Of a stretch of DNA of 64,000 nt, positions 29,377 to 39,110 are shown in pieces. How positions within the stretch are numbered: the stretch's first letter is position 1; each line of letters starts with the position of its first letter. The translations under genes were made by a program, and so were the position numbers. The stretch comes from Shinella sp. UYSO24 (GTDB taxonomy: Bacteria > Pseudomonadota > Alphaproteobacteria > Rhizobiales > Rhizobiaceae): NCBI GenBank assembly GCA_902167985.1, contig CABHNZ010000001.1, positions 372,001 to 436,000 of the forward strand. Direction: 5' to 3'. The notes under the pieces were generated by a model. That model saw nothing but the letters and a program-made list of their open reading frames with translations. It did not search any database and was not told the DNA's origin.

Positions 29377-30504
29377 ATGGCAGGCAGCGCAGCCAAGGAT
29401 AATGGTGGCCGGGACAATGGCAGCAGGAACACCGTCGTGAAGAGTGTTTCTTCAGGAGGTCGGCCGGAGCGTGGGCAGCCGGATCGCAGCCTTCAGGTGA
29501 TCGGCCAGCATATGGCGCGGCTTGGCGTCAGCGGCCTGCCGCGCAATTACGAGCTGTTCCACGAAGCGGTTTCCGGCACAGACAGCGGCCTTTCGCGCGA
29601 GATGATGGCGCTCACCACCCGCCCTTCGCAGGCGGAACTGGACGAGATCGGCCTGCGCTACCAGCTGCCGGGCTTCGTGGCGCTGGCCGCCCAGCGTGGC
29701 CGCCAACAGGAAATCCGCGCGCTTGCCGAGCTTCGCGAACAGATGTCGAACGGCGCGACACAGCGGCAGAGCTTTGCGCGTGCGCTCGAGACCGTCGCCC
29801 GCAGCCTGCGCGAGGAGAATTCCTCCGGGCATTACGCAAGCCCCGCCGATATTCTGGCCGAGATCGAATATCTGAGCGTGACGCTCTCCGATACGGTCGT
29901 TGCCGAGACCGAGCTTTCGGATGCGCTGCGCGCCTGCGTGACGCGGCTTTCCGAGGCGGAACGCGACAATGCGACGGCGAGAGCCGCCACCGTGCGCGAC
30001 CGGCTGACCTCGCTTCCCAACCATGCGGCACTGATGGAGAAGCTCGAGGCGCTTTACGGCTCCGATGGCAAGCCGCGCGGCACGGCCCTCTTCATCGTCT
30101 CGATCGCCGATCTTACCGACATTGCCCAGACCTATGGCGAAGCGGCGGCAACCCGGATCGTCCGCAAGGCCGGGTCGATCTTCCGCAAGGCGATCAAGAA
30201 GAACGATTTTCTCGCCCGCACCGGCAAGGACGAGTTCGCCTTTCTCCTCTCCAATGTCGAGCGCGACAGCATCCAGCCAATCGCCGACCGGCTGACGGCG
30301 CAGGTGGCCGATCATCTCGTCTTCGCCACGTCGAACGGTGTCGGCAAGGCGAGCGTCGAGATTGCCATCGGGGTGGCTCTTGGAGGCGAGGCGTTCTCGC
30401 CGCAGCAATTGCGCCTTCAGGCGGCAACGGCGCTGGAAGTTTCTCGCGCACGCGGGCGGATCGCCATCTATTCGCCGGAAATCGGCAACCGCGCCGCTTC
30501 CTAG
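29377..30504 (+). CDS. GGDEF-domain protein with degenerate active site
   Basis: A 375-aa protein with no membrane segment. Residues 40-110 form a helical N-terminal domain (VIGQHMARLGVSGLPRNYELF), residues 115-205 are helical or coiled coil, and residues 208-365 are a GGDEF domain starting RDRLTSLPNHAALMEKL. The signature is RTGKDEF (281-287) in place of RxGGDEF, and the metal-binding stretch reads FIVSIADLTDI without the usual first Asp. It is therefore probably not an active diguanylate cyclase but a c-di-GMP or GTP sensor. It lies upstream of the ABC-F gene. Confidence 0.82.
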   Translation: MAGSAAKDNGGRDNGSRNTVVKSVSSGGRPERGQPDRSLQVIGQHMARLGVSGLPRNYELFHEAVSGTDSGLSREMMALTTRPSQAELDEIGLRYQLPGFVALAAQRGRQQEIRALAELREQMSNGATQRQSFARALETVARSLREENSSGHYASPADILAEIEYLSVTLSDTVVAETELSDALRACVTRLSEAERDNATARAATVRDRLTSLPNHAALMEKLEALYGSDGKPRGTALFIVSIADLTDIAQTYGEAAATRIVRKAGSIFRKAIKKNDFLARTGKDEFAFLLSNVERDSIQPIADRLTAQVADHLVFATSNGVGKASVEIAIGVALGGEAFSPQQLRLQAATALEVSRARGRIAIYSPEIGNRAAS

Positions 30505-30583
30505 TTCGGGGAGACGAAGAGAAGCCGCCGATCCTTGTCGGCGCTCTCTTGCGTCGGATCGCGGTTTCGGCCAAAACCGCCGC

Positions 30584-32471
30584 ATGATCCAGATTTCCGA
30601 CCTTTCCGCCCGTATCGCAGGCCGCCTGCTTCTCGACAATGCCAGCGTGACGCTTCCGGCGGGCACCAAGGCCGGCCTTGTCGGCCGCAATGGCGCGGGA
30701 AAATCGACGCTGTTCAAGATCATCACCGGCGATATGGCCGCCGAAAGCGGCACGGTGATCATCCCCAAACAGGCGCGGATCGGCCAGGTGGCGCAGGAAG
30801 CGCCGGGCACGGAAGACAGTCTCATCACCATCGTCATGGCCGCCGACAAGGAGCGCACGGCGCTTCTCGCCGAGGCCGAAACGGCGACAGATCCGAACCG
30901 TATTGCCGAAATCCAGATGCGGCTCGTCGATATCGACGCGCATTCGGCCGAGGCGCGGGCCGGCAGCATTCTGGCCGGTCTCGGCTTCGATGCGGCGGCG
31001 CAGCTTCGCCCGGCCTCGTCTTTTTCCGGCGGCTGGCGGATGCGCGTGGCGCTGGCCGCCGTGCTCTTTGCCGAGCCGGATCTTCTGCTGCTCGACGAGC
31101 CGACCAACTATCTCGATCTCGAAGGCACGATGTGGCTGGAAGACTATGTGCGGCGCTATCCGCACACCGTCATCGTCATCTCGCATGATCGCGACATGCT
31201 CAACAATGCCGTCAACTCGATCGTCCATCTCGACCAGAAGAAACTGACCTTCTATCGCGGCGGCTACGACCAGTTCGAGCGACAGAAAGCCGAGAACGAC
31301 GAATTGCAGATGAAGGCGAAGGCGAAGAACGACGCCGCGCGCAAGCATCTGCAGAGCTTCATCGACCGTTTTCGCGCCAAGGCCACCAAGGCGCGCCAGG
31401 CGCAGAGCCGCATCAAGGCGCTGGAGCGGATGGGAACCGTCGCGGCCGTGGTCGAGGACCATGTACAGCCGATTACCTTCCCCGCGCCTGAAAAGCAGCC
31501 GGCCTCGCCGATCGTGTCGATCTCCAAGGGCGGCGTCGGCTATACGCCCGGCCAGCCGATCCTGAAGAACATCACGCTTCGCATCGACAATGACGATCGC
31601 ATCGCGCTGCTCGGCTCGAACGGCAACGGCAAGTCGACCTTTGCCAAGCTGATCTCCGGCCGGCTCGGGATCGATGGCGGCGAGATGAAGCTTGCGCCGT
31701 CGCTTTCCATCGGCTTCTTCGCCCAGCACCAGCTCGACGATCTCATTCCCAACGAGACGCCGGTCGATCACGTCCGCCGGCTGATGCCGACGGCGGGTGA
31801 AGCGCAGGTGCGCGCCCGCGTCGCCCAGATGGGGCTTGCGACAGAGAAGATGGCGACCGCCGCCAAGGATCTCTCCGGTGGCGAGAAGGCGCGTCTGCTG
31901 ATGGGGCTTGCGGCCTTTCATGCGCCCAATCTGCTGATCCTCGACGAACCGACTAACCATCTGGATATCGACAGCCGCCGGGCGCTGATCGAGGCGCTCA
32001 ACGACTATGACGGCGCCGTCATCCTGATCTCCCACGACCGCCATCTGATCGAGGCGACCGTCGACCGGCTGTGGCTGGTCAACGAGGGCACGGTGAAGCC
32101 GTTCGAGGGCGATCTCGAGGAATATCGCGACCTGATCGTGGCGGCCGGCCGCAAGAAGGACGAGAAGCCGGCGGCCGCGCGGCGATGACAGTGTGTCGAA
32201 GGCCGACCAGCGCAAGGCGAATGCGGAAAAGCGCGCCTCGCTGGCACCCTTGAAGAAAAAGATCAATGAAATCGAATCCCTGACGGCAAAGCTTGAGAAG
32301 CTGATTCAGGGACTTGATAAGGAACTTGCAGACCCGGCGCTCTACGAAAAGGCGCCTGCCAAGGCCGCCCAGAAAGCCAAGGAACGCGGCGAGGCAGCCG
32401 CCAAGCTCTCCAATGCGGAAGAGGAATGGCTGATGCTGTCGGCCGAATATGAAGAGGGAATGGCGGGGTAA
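30584..32471 (+). CDS. ABC-F family ATPase (frame disturbed near 32175-32188)
   Basis: Soluble protein with two ABC ATPase domains and no membrane part; ABC-F members act on ribosomes. Domain 1 has GRNGAGKSTLFKII and LLLLDEPTNYLDLEGTMWLED, domain 2 has GSNGNGKSTFAKLI, LSGGEKARLL and ILDEPTNHLDIDS. The linker between is long and basic. The first frame stops at 32188, but the coiled-coil C-terminal extension (SKADQRKANAEKRASLAPLKK) follows in another frame to 32471. Two missing bases explain this, giving 629 aa, typical of Uup/YheS-like rhizobial proteins. A separate small gene at 32193 is less likely. Confidence 0.85.
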
Positions 32472-32616
32472 GCCAACCTCCCCTCTGCCATTCTTCTCGT
32501 CCTCTCCCCGGCGTCCGCTCCATAAAACTTTCCGTCATCCGGTCAGTAACGACGGTGGCGTGGTTGCCTGTCGCGCGCTTCGTACATAGGTAGGTCTCCA
32601 ACAGACGGAGGCTCTC

Positions 32617-34662
32617 ATGGATACGGATCTTTTCCTCGAAAACGACGGCGACGCGAAGACGCTCGATTTCGTCGCGGCGCGCAATCAGGCGTCGGAGCAG
32701 ACGCTGAAGACGCCCGAATTCGAGGCCGACCGGGACAAAATCCAGGCGATGATCGAGCGGGAGGACCGGCTGATCATCCCGACCCGCCGCGGCAAGTGGC
32801 TGTTCGATTTCAAGCGCAGCAAGGACAATCCGCTCGGCCTCTGGCTCAGGCTTCCCGCCGATCAGGTGCCGACGACCGACGCGGCCTGGGAACCGGTTCT
32901 CGATTTCGATGCCTTCTGCGAGAAGGAAGGCAAGCGCTGGATCTATTCGGGCGCCATTACCAGCCCTATGAGCCGACGCGGGTTCTGCTCATCCTTTCCG
33001 ATGGCGGTTCCGATCTTCTGCGGCTCATGGAATTCGACACCGAAAAGAAGGAGGTTGTCGAAGGCGGTTTCGATACGCCGGCCGTGCGCGCCCATGCCAG
33101 CTGCTGTCGCCGGATGAGATCGGCTATTTCGGCTCGATCGACGAGGATTCCGCTACACGTTCCGGCTGGCCGCGCGTCGGCCGGCGGCTGAAGCGCGGGC
33201 AGAAGATCGAGGATGCCGAGGTCTTCTTTGCAGCCGACATGGATGACGTCTATGGCGCCGCCTATACGATCGATCCGCTCTACTGGGGCGGCGAGGCCCA
33301 AGAGCGGCCGATCGAGATCTTTCTTCAGGGCCTTGAGATCGGCAAGGTCGGGATCAGCGTGCGCAATGGTGCAGGCCAGATCGTCAAGCTCGATCTGCCG
33401 CGCGAGATCGACTATTCGATCAATCACAAGCATCTGCTCTGGCGCGCCAAGACCGATGAAAAATTTGCCACGGGCAGCCTGATCCTGCAGGATTTCTCCC
33501 CGTTCTCCGAGGCGCCGCTCGGCCAGACCCGTGTGCTGTTTGCGCCGAAGGACGGGCAGTCCGTCGCGCAATTCTCGCTTCTGAAAAGCTGGGCGGTGTT
33601 CGTCGTCAGCGACCGGATGGTGCCAAAACTCTATCTGCTCGACCTCACCGATCCGAAAGCCGAACCGCAGGCGCTCGATCTGCCCGACGGGCTGCAGACC
33701 ATTCGCTTCCGCGGGCTCGATGCCGATCTGACGCTGGGCGAGGAAATCCTCACCGTTACCGGCGAAGGCTTTCTGACGCCGCCCAGCGCCTACCGGCTCG
33801 ACCTTCGCGACCATGCAAAGACGCCACAGCTGGAACTGACCGGCACGGCACCCCGCTATTTCGATGCGGAGGGCATGGTGTCGGAACTCTTCGAGGCGAC
33901 CTCGGAAGACGGGACGAAAGTGCCCTATCATATCGTCCTGCCGAAAAGCTGGACCAAGGGCGAGTTGCCGGTGCTGATCTATGGCTATGGCGGGTTCGAA
34001 GTGTCGCTGTCGCCTTCCTACTCGGGCACGACCGGGCTCTTCGTCGAGCAGGGTGGCGCCTATGTGCAGGCCTATATCCGTGGCGGCGGCGAGCTTGGGC
34101 CGCAATGGCACGAGGCGGCGCGGCGCGGCGGGCGGCACAAGGCGTTCGAGGATTTCGTTGCGGTTGCCCGCGACCTCGTCAAACGCGGCTATTCAAAGCC
34201 GTCACGCATCGCCTGTACCGGCGGCAGCAATGGCGGGCTTCTGACCTCCGTCATGCTCACCCGTTACCCGGATGATTTCGGCGCGATCTGGACGCGGGTG
34301 CCCGTCACCGACATGGCGCGCTTCCACAAATTTCCGGCGGGCCGCGCCTGGATGGATGAATATGGCAATCCGGATGTGCCGGAGGATCTCGCCTTCCTCA
34401 CCGCCTATTCGCCCGTCCATCAGGTGCAGACGGCGAGCGCCGTCACCTATCCGCGGCCTATATCGACAGTTCCACCAATGACGACCGGGTGCATCCCTCG
34501 CATGCCCGCCGGCTTGCCAAGCGGCTTTCCGATATGGGGCATACGCCGCTCTTTCACGAATTCGGTTCGGGCGGTCATGGCGGGGCGGGAAATTCGGCCG
34601 AGCAGGCGGCGCGTACCGCCATGGGCTACAGTTTCCTGCGGCTGACGATCATGCAGGGGTAA
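32617..34662 (+). CDS. Prolyl oligopeptidase family serine peptidase (S9A; three one-base breaks)
   Basis: Cytosolic or periplasmic serine peptidase of family S9A; no signal peptide is visible. An N-terminal beta-propeller (residues 1-420) precedes the alpha/beta-hydrolase domain. The nucleophile is in GGSNGGLLTS, the Asp in STNDDRVHP and the His in FGSGGHGGAG, so the triad is complete once the frame is repaired. Missing bases lie near 32960 (ccc), 33102 (gg) and 34453 (gg); repaired length is 682 aa. It resembles the YtlL/oligopeptidase B-like group in Rhizobium. A strong terminator follows. Confidence 0.88.
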
Positions 34663-34715
34663 GTGCCGATGGCCGCCAGACGCGGCCAGTTGCAGTCACT
34701 TTATGAGGATTTGAG

Positions 34716-34744
34716 GGGTCGGCGGGAAACTGCCGGCCCTTTTT
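34716..34744 (+). terminator. Terminator of the prolyl oligopeptidase gene
   Basis: Stem GGGTCGGC (34716-34723) / GCCGGCCC (34732-34739) with one T-G wobble, followed by five T. It lies 53 bases beyond the stop codon. Confidence 0.8.
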
Positions 34745-34906
34745 GGCAACTGGACGGCTGGTGGATGGCTGGTGGGCGCGGTGGGTGATTGGTGGGTGAT
34801 TGGCGGATAATTGGCATATCGCGTCACGGCGGCGAGTTTCTCAATCTGCCCCCGCGATTTTCATGGTTGCCCAAACGTAGAATCAACCTAAAGGTGGGTC
34901 TCGTTT

Positions 34907-35623
34907 GTGTCTCAAGATTGCTCAATATTTCTCAGCTTCATGTCAAAGCATATTTCATTCAGCGCAATTACCAGAACAATGCTCGACAGATGGCTTCTGA
35001 CGGACCCGGAGAACCCGGTTGCGGCAGAGACCATCTACAATACCGTGTTGCCGCAGATGAGCATCAAGATGCGGCTGACTTTGGTCACGCTGCAGGGCAA
35101 TGATCCGAAGAACTGGCATATGAAAACCGTGAGACATTCCGGCTTCGTCTCGCGTATACTCAATATCAACAGCATCTTTTCGGACTGCTACCTGCGCGAC
35201 TTCAAGGATCAGCGCTATATGGAGGAGGCCGTCATTCCGCGCCTTCTGCAGGTCAAGCAATCGCAGCAGCCGGCGATGGAGCTGGTGAAGACGCGGCTCT
35301 TCGGCGTCAATATCGGCTATGACCGCGTTCTCGTTCCGCAGAAGAACAGCAATGGGCCGGAGTGGATCATTTCCGCCAGCTACGGCCAGTTCATGCTCAG
35401 CGAACCGCAGCGATCCGAGCGTCTCGACGGAACCGACGAGGGTATCGTGCAATTGCTGATCGAGGGATCGACCGCCAAGGAGATCGCCTCGGAACTGAAT
35501 GTCTCGCATCGCACGGTGGAACACCGCATCGACCGGCTGAAGGACCGCTACGGTGCGCGCAATACCGTGCATCTCGTTGCCATGCTGGTGACGGCGCAGG
35601 TGGACAAGATGGCGAACCGCTGA
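34907..35623 (+). CDS. LuxR-type transcriptional regulator with PAS-like N-terminus
   Basis: A 238-aa DNA-binding protein. The C-terminal 60 residues are a LuxR/GerE helix-turn-helix: DGTDEGIVQLLIEGSTAKEIA, then LNVSHRTVEHRIDRLKDRYGA. The N-terminal part includes LFGVNIGYDRVLVPQ and resembles a PAS_5-type sensor by pattern only; no receiver domain or autoinducer-binding Trp/Tyr set is evident. I chose GTG 34907 because AAAGGTGG lies nine bases upstream; the ATG at 34940 has no good site. It is convergent with the flagellin gene, 37 bases apart, so control of it is possible but not shown. Confidence 0.75.
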   Translation: MSQDCSIFLSFMSKHISFSAITRTMLDRWLLTDPENPVAAETIYNTVLPQMSIKMRLTLVTLQGNDPKNWHMKTVRHSGFVSRILNINSIFSDCYLRDFKDQRYMEEAVIPRLLQVKQSQQPAMELVKTRLFGVNIGYDRVLVPQKNSNGPEWIISASYGQFMLSEPQRSERLDGTDEGIVQLLIEGSTAKEIASELNVSHRTVEHRIDRLKDRYGARNTVHLVAMLVTAQVDKMANR

Positions 35624-35660
35624 GGCGGCGCCATCTTCCCGGCCCCTACCCTCTGCTCTC

Positions 35661-37420
35661 TTAACCGTTGAACAGCGAGAGGATGCCGGAGGGCGCGGAA
35701 TTGGCGATCTGCAGGCTCTGGATTGCGAGCTGCTGCTGTGTCTGCAATGCGCTCAGCCTTGCCGAACTCTCTTCCATATTGGCATCGACAAGCGAACTCA
35801 CGCCCTCATCCATCGAGGTCATCAGGGTCTTGGCGAAATCCGACTGCATCTCCATGCGGTTCTGGACCGTTCCCAATGTCGCGGCGGCATCGGTCACACG
35901 GTCCGAAACGATCTGGATATAATCCAGGTAGCTGTCGATACTGTCCGGATTGTTGACGATATCGATATCCATGAAATTGCGCGTCGGGATCGGCTCGATA
36001 TTGACGCTGATATTGTAGAAGCCGAGGCGCTCTTTCGCCCGACTTGCGGTCGACGAGCGGATCCGTACCGATCGTGATCGTGTTGCCGGAAGTCGAGATC
36101 GCGATATCGCTGCGGTTGATGAGGCGCCCATCAGGGTTGCCATCTGGTCGGCTGTCGAGACTTTGCCGTTATCGACACCGAGAGTGCTGTTGACGAAGTT
36201 CTTGTCGAAGGACAGCGACGTATATCCCTGGCGATCGACATTCATGTCGAGACTGACGACGACGTTGTCATAGACCGTGAAGGGTTGGAAGTTCAGCGTG
36301 ACGGTCGAATCCCGATCCCCGTATTCCACCGGTTCCTCGGAAATCTGGTTGTCTATGTCCAGATCGCCGGTCACGACCAGATCGGAGATCTCCATGGATG
36401 AGCCATCGAGACTGGAGAGCCCCGAATGATAAATATCGACGCGATTGGGGATATATTCCCACGTCGTCGTCTGGTTCGGCGGCACGTACTCCCAGCGGTC
36501 GTCGCGCTCGCGCCGGTTCCTGCAAGCGCGTAGTTCAGGACCGTCGCATATTCATGGTAATCGTTGATCACACCATCCGTGGTGCCGAGCGCCGCATCGA
36601 CAGTGTCCTTGTCGATGGTGACGGCGGTTGTCTGGCCGGGATTGTAAGGGGCTGTAATGGGATCGGCCGGATTGTCCGCATCGACAGTGATGTTGAACGA
36701 AATCGAATCGCCCGCGTCGAATGTCATGGGTGAGGTGAATTCATATTGGAACGGCGACGGCGGCGTACCGTATGAGCTGCCCAATGTATATGTCGTCCTG
36801 TCCCCGTCTCCATACTCAAACCGAAGGCCACCGATGGTCTTCAGGTCACGGGGGTCAGCTTCCAGAAGCCCCCCACCCGTGCTGTTGAACAAGGCAACGG
36901 TCGACAGATCGACATCAAGGGAATGGACAGAGACGCCACCGTCCTGATCGCGGGTGAAGGAGGAGACGACGGACGCTTCATTCTGGGTCTCGTCGTAAAT
37001 GTCGTCGATATTGGTGTTCAGCCAGTTTTCGCCATTGAAACTTGCTCCGGTGGCGATGGATTGGACCTGTTTCTTCAACTGGTCCAGTTCCTGCTGCACC
37101 TTTGCCCCGTCGACGCTGCTTTCCTTCGCCGTGACGAGCTTCGACTTGAACTCGCTCAGAATATCGAGCGTCGATTCGAGACCCGCATAGGCGGTGGAAA
37201 CCTTCGACGCCCCGACATTCATAACGTCATTGGCGGCCGAGATCGCCTTTACATCGGATTTCATCGTGGTCGAAATCGACCAGTAAGCAACGTCATCGGC
37301 TGCTTTCGATACTTTCAGGCCGGTACTGACCTGGCTCTGTGTATTGGACAGGCTGGAATTGAGCGCGCGCAATGTCTGCAGCGCCGCGGACGCGACGCCG
37401 TTGTGAACAATACTGGTCAT
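35661..37420 (-). CDS. Long flagellin (about four missing bases)
   Basis: Flagellar filament protein, secreted by the flagellar type III system. The conserved N-terminal coiled-coil domain begins MTSIVHNGVASAALQTLRALNSSLSNTQ (in part) with the flagellin-like VSTGLKVSKAADDVAYW; the C-terminal domain shows LGTVQNRMEMQSDF and ends NSAPSGILSLFNG. Between them lies a large variable domain (about 240-420). Breaks near 36515, 36120 and two near 36050 shift the frame; repair yields 587 aa, much longer than the 300-430 aa of most rhizobial flagellins. No other flagellar gene is in the window. Confidence 0.82.
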
Positions 37421-37752
37421 GGCAATACCCGAAAAGTAAAAGGAATGGGCGGGATCGTCATGACGCCCGGAAGAACATGATGTTCGGCCGGCAATATGGT
37501 GCACGAGACGTTAACAGCGCAGGTTAATCGCAAAGGTAGAAATACCGATGCGGAAATATTCCAGATCGCTACATTCGACCAAGCTCAAAATACCCAATGG
37601 AATCCGGGGTTTTACAGCAATATTCCGGATTACTGCTGCCGACATCTGCCCGCTTCCCAAAGGACTGAGGCGACATAACACTCTGTTAACCATAATCGGC
37701 GAAAACTGGACCCACCTAATTGATTGGTCATTTTTCAACCGAGCGTCCCTCC
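37421..37752. promoter_or_regulatory. Divergent regulatory region between flagellin and polysaccharide deacetylase
   Basis: About 330 bases without a gene. Close to the flagellin start are the palindromes CGTCATGACG (37456-37465) and GAACATGATGTTC (37473-37485), both in its expected leader. TTAACCAT at 37686-37693, 60 bases before the deacetylase ATG, equals one half of the CtrA-binding consensus. GTTAAC at 37510-37515 and GGTTAA at 37522-37527 are similar half-sites but with nine bases between them. None of these is proven. Confidence 0.4.
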
Positions 37753-38621
37753 ATGTCATTCCGCGTCCTTTGCGCTGCTGCCACCGTCGCATGCCTGCTT
37801 TCCTCCTGCGCCGGCAAGCACCAGACGGAGGGCGGATCGCTGGCCCTCTCGTTTGCGCCCACCACTGCCAACTCGCCGATGAAAAAAGCGGATGCCGATT
37901 CGCCGATCGCGCTGAAGCCCGCCGCCTGGGGCCGCCTCAACGATCCGAAGGGGCTTGCCGGCCGCACGCTCGACGTCACGTCACTCTCGGATGTGAAGCT
38001 CAACGACAAGGAAGTGGTGCTGACCTTCGACGACGGCCCGATGCCGAAGAAGACCGAGAAGATCCTCGCGACGCTCGACCAGTTCGGGGTGAAGGCCTCG
38101 TTCATGATGGTCGGCGCCATGGCCAAGGCGCATCCGGAGATCGCCCGCGAAGTGGTGGCCGATGGCCACACGATCGGCAGCCATACCTATGGCCACCCGG
38201 ATCTCGCCCATATGTCCTTCGACAATGCGGTCGCCGAGATCGAAAAAGGCCGCAAGGCCGTCGAGGCGGCGACAGAGGTCGAGGCGGATTTTTCCGCTTC
38301 CCCTATCTCGCCGATTCGAAAAAGCTGAGGCAGTGGGTCGGCAGCCACAAGATGGTGGTCATGGATGTGCAGATCGATTCGAAGGACTATTTCAAGGATA
38401 GTCCGGCAGCCGTCGCGACCCGCACGATGGATGCGCTGCGCGCCCATCGCAAGGGCATCATCCTGATGCACGACATCCATCCGCGCACCGCCGCCATGCT
38501 GCCGGCACTGCTGACGCAGCTCAAGGCCGAGGGCTACAAGGTCGTACAGCTGAAATACGGCAAGCCGGCTTCGGACATGGTCGCCTCAGTCGTCACCAAG
38601 CCGCTGTTTTCGACCAACTGA
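37753..38621 (+). CDS. Polysaccharide deacetylase lipoprotein, NodB-like (one-base break near 38287)
   Basis: Envelope-anchored carbohydrate esterase family 4 protein. A lipoprotein signal ends in LLSSCAGK. The NodB motifs are intact: DVKLNDKEVVLTFDDGPMPKKT (TFDDGP, motif 1), IGSHTYGHPDL (motif 2, HxxxH-type) and motif 3 near EAGFFRFPYLAD, where one G is missing (gcggat to gcgggat). The HDIHPRT motif near the end completes the set. Repaired length is 289 aa. It may deacetylate peptidoglycan or an exopolysaccharide. The reading frame continues unbroken to 38621 after repair. Confidence 0.87.
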
Positions 38622-38657
38622 GCGGCCGGAGACGGTCGTTCAGGAGTGCAAGGCCGA

Positions 38658-39110
38658 TCAGGCCTTGCGCACCCAGCGCCCTTCGGGGGATTGCTGCCAA
38701 TAGGTGAGCGTGTGCCCGCCATCCTTCAGCCGTTTCCACTGGGCGCGCGCGCCTTCCAGCTGGATCTGGTCATAGCCATCGAACATGAAGACGACGCGCT
38801 CGTAACCGGAAAGCTCGGGCGGTTCGGCGCCATCGACGAGAAAACGGACGGTGGCCGAATTGGCGCGCTCGTCGGCCGATGCGGTAATCAGCACCGGCTG
38901 TTCCTGCGGCATGGGCGCCTCGTCGGTGCCGTGCGGCAGAAAGCTGTCTTCCCGATAGGTCCACAGATGCGCGTCGAGAAGATCCCGGCGCGCCTCTGCG
39001 GATGTCTGCAGCACCACCTTCCAGCCGCGCTCGACGCTTTTTTCGAGGAGCGCCGGCAGCGCATCCTCGAGCTTCGATTCGGTCAGGTGATAGAACAGGA
39101 TTTCGGTCAT
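38658..39110 (-). CDS. holC: DNA polymerase III subunit chi
   Basis: Chi subunit of the clamp-loader complex, linking DnaX and SSB. The 150-aa protein starts [21 protein letters not shown] and ends QQSPEGRWVRKA, with RVVFMFDGYDQIQLEGARAQW in the conserved C-terminal half. The ATG overlaps the pepA stop (ATGA), so the pair is translationally coupled. The pepA-holC order is widespread in proteobacteria. Intact. Confidence 0.93.
   Translation of the reverse strand: MTEILFYHLTESKLEDALPALLEKSVERGWKVVLQTSAEARRDLLDAHLWTYREDSFLPHGTDEAPMPQEQPVLITASADERANSATVRFLVDGAEPPELSGYERVVFMFDGYDQIQLEGARAQWKRLKDGGHTLTYWQQSPEGRWVRKA

Noticed and set aside
30194..32266. A 690-aa open frame on the minus strand across the GGDEF and ABC-F genes
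   Set aside because: It is antisense to two clear genes with full motifs. Long antisense frames are common in GC-rich DNA, and its sequence has no recognisable domain.
32193..32471. A separate 92-aa coiled-coil gene after the ABC-F gene
   Set aside because: Its sequence is the usual C-terminal extension of rhizobial ABC-F proteins, and two restored bases join it to give a normal length.
37510..37527. Full CtrA site made of GTTAAC and GGTTAA
   Set aside because: The two TTAA cores are nine bases apart, not seven as in the consensus.
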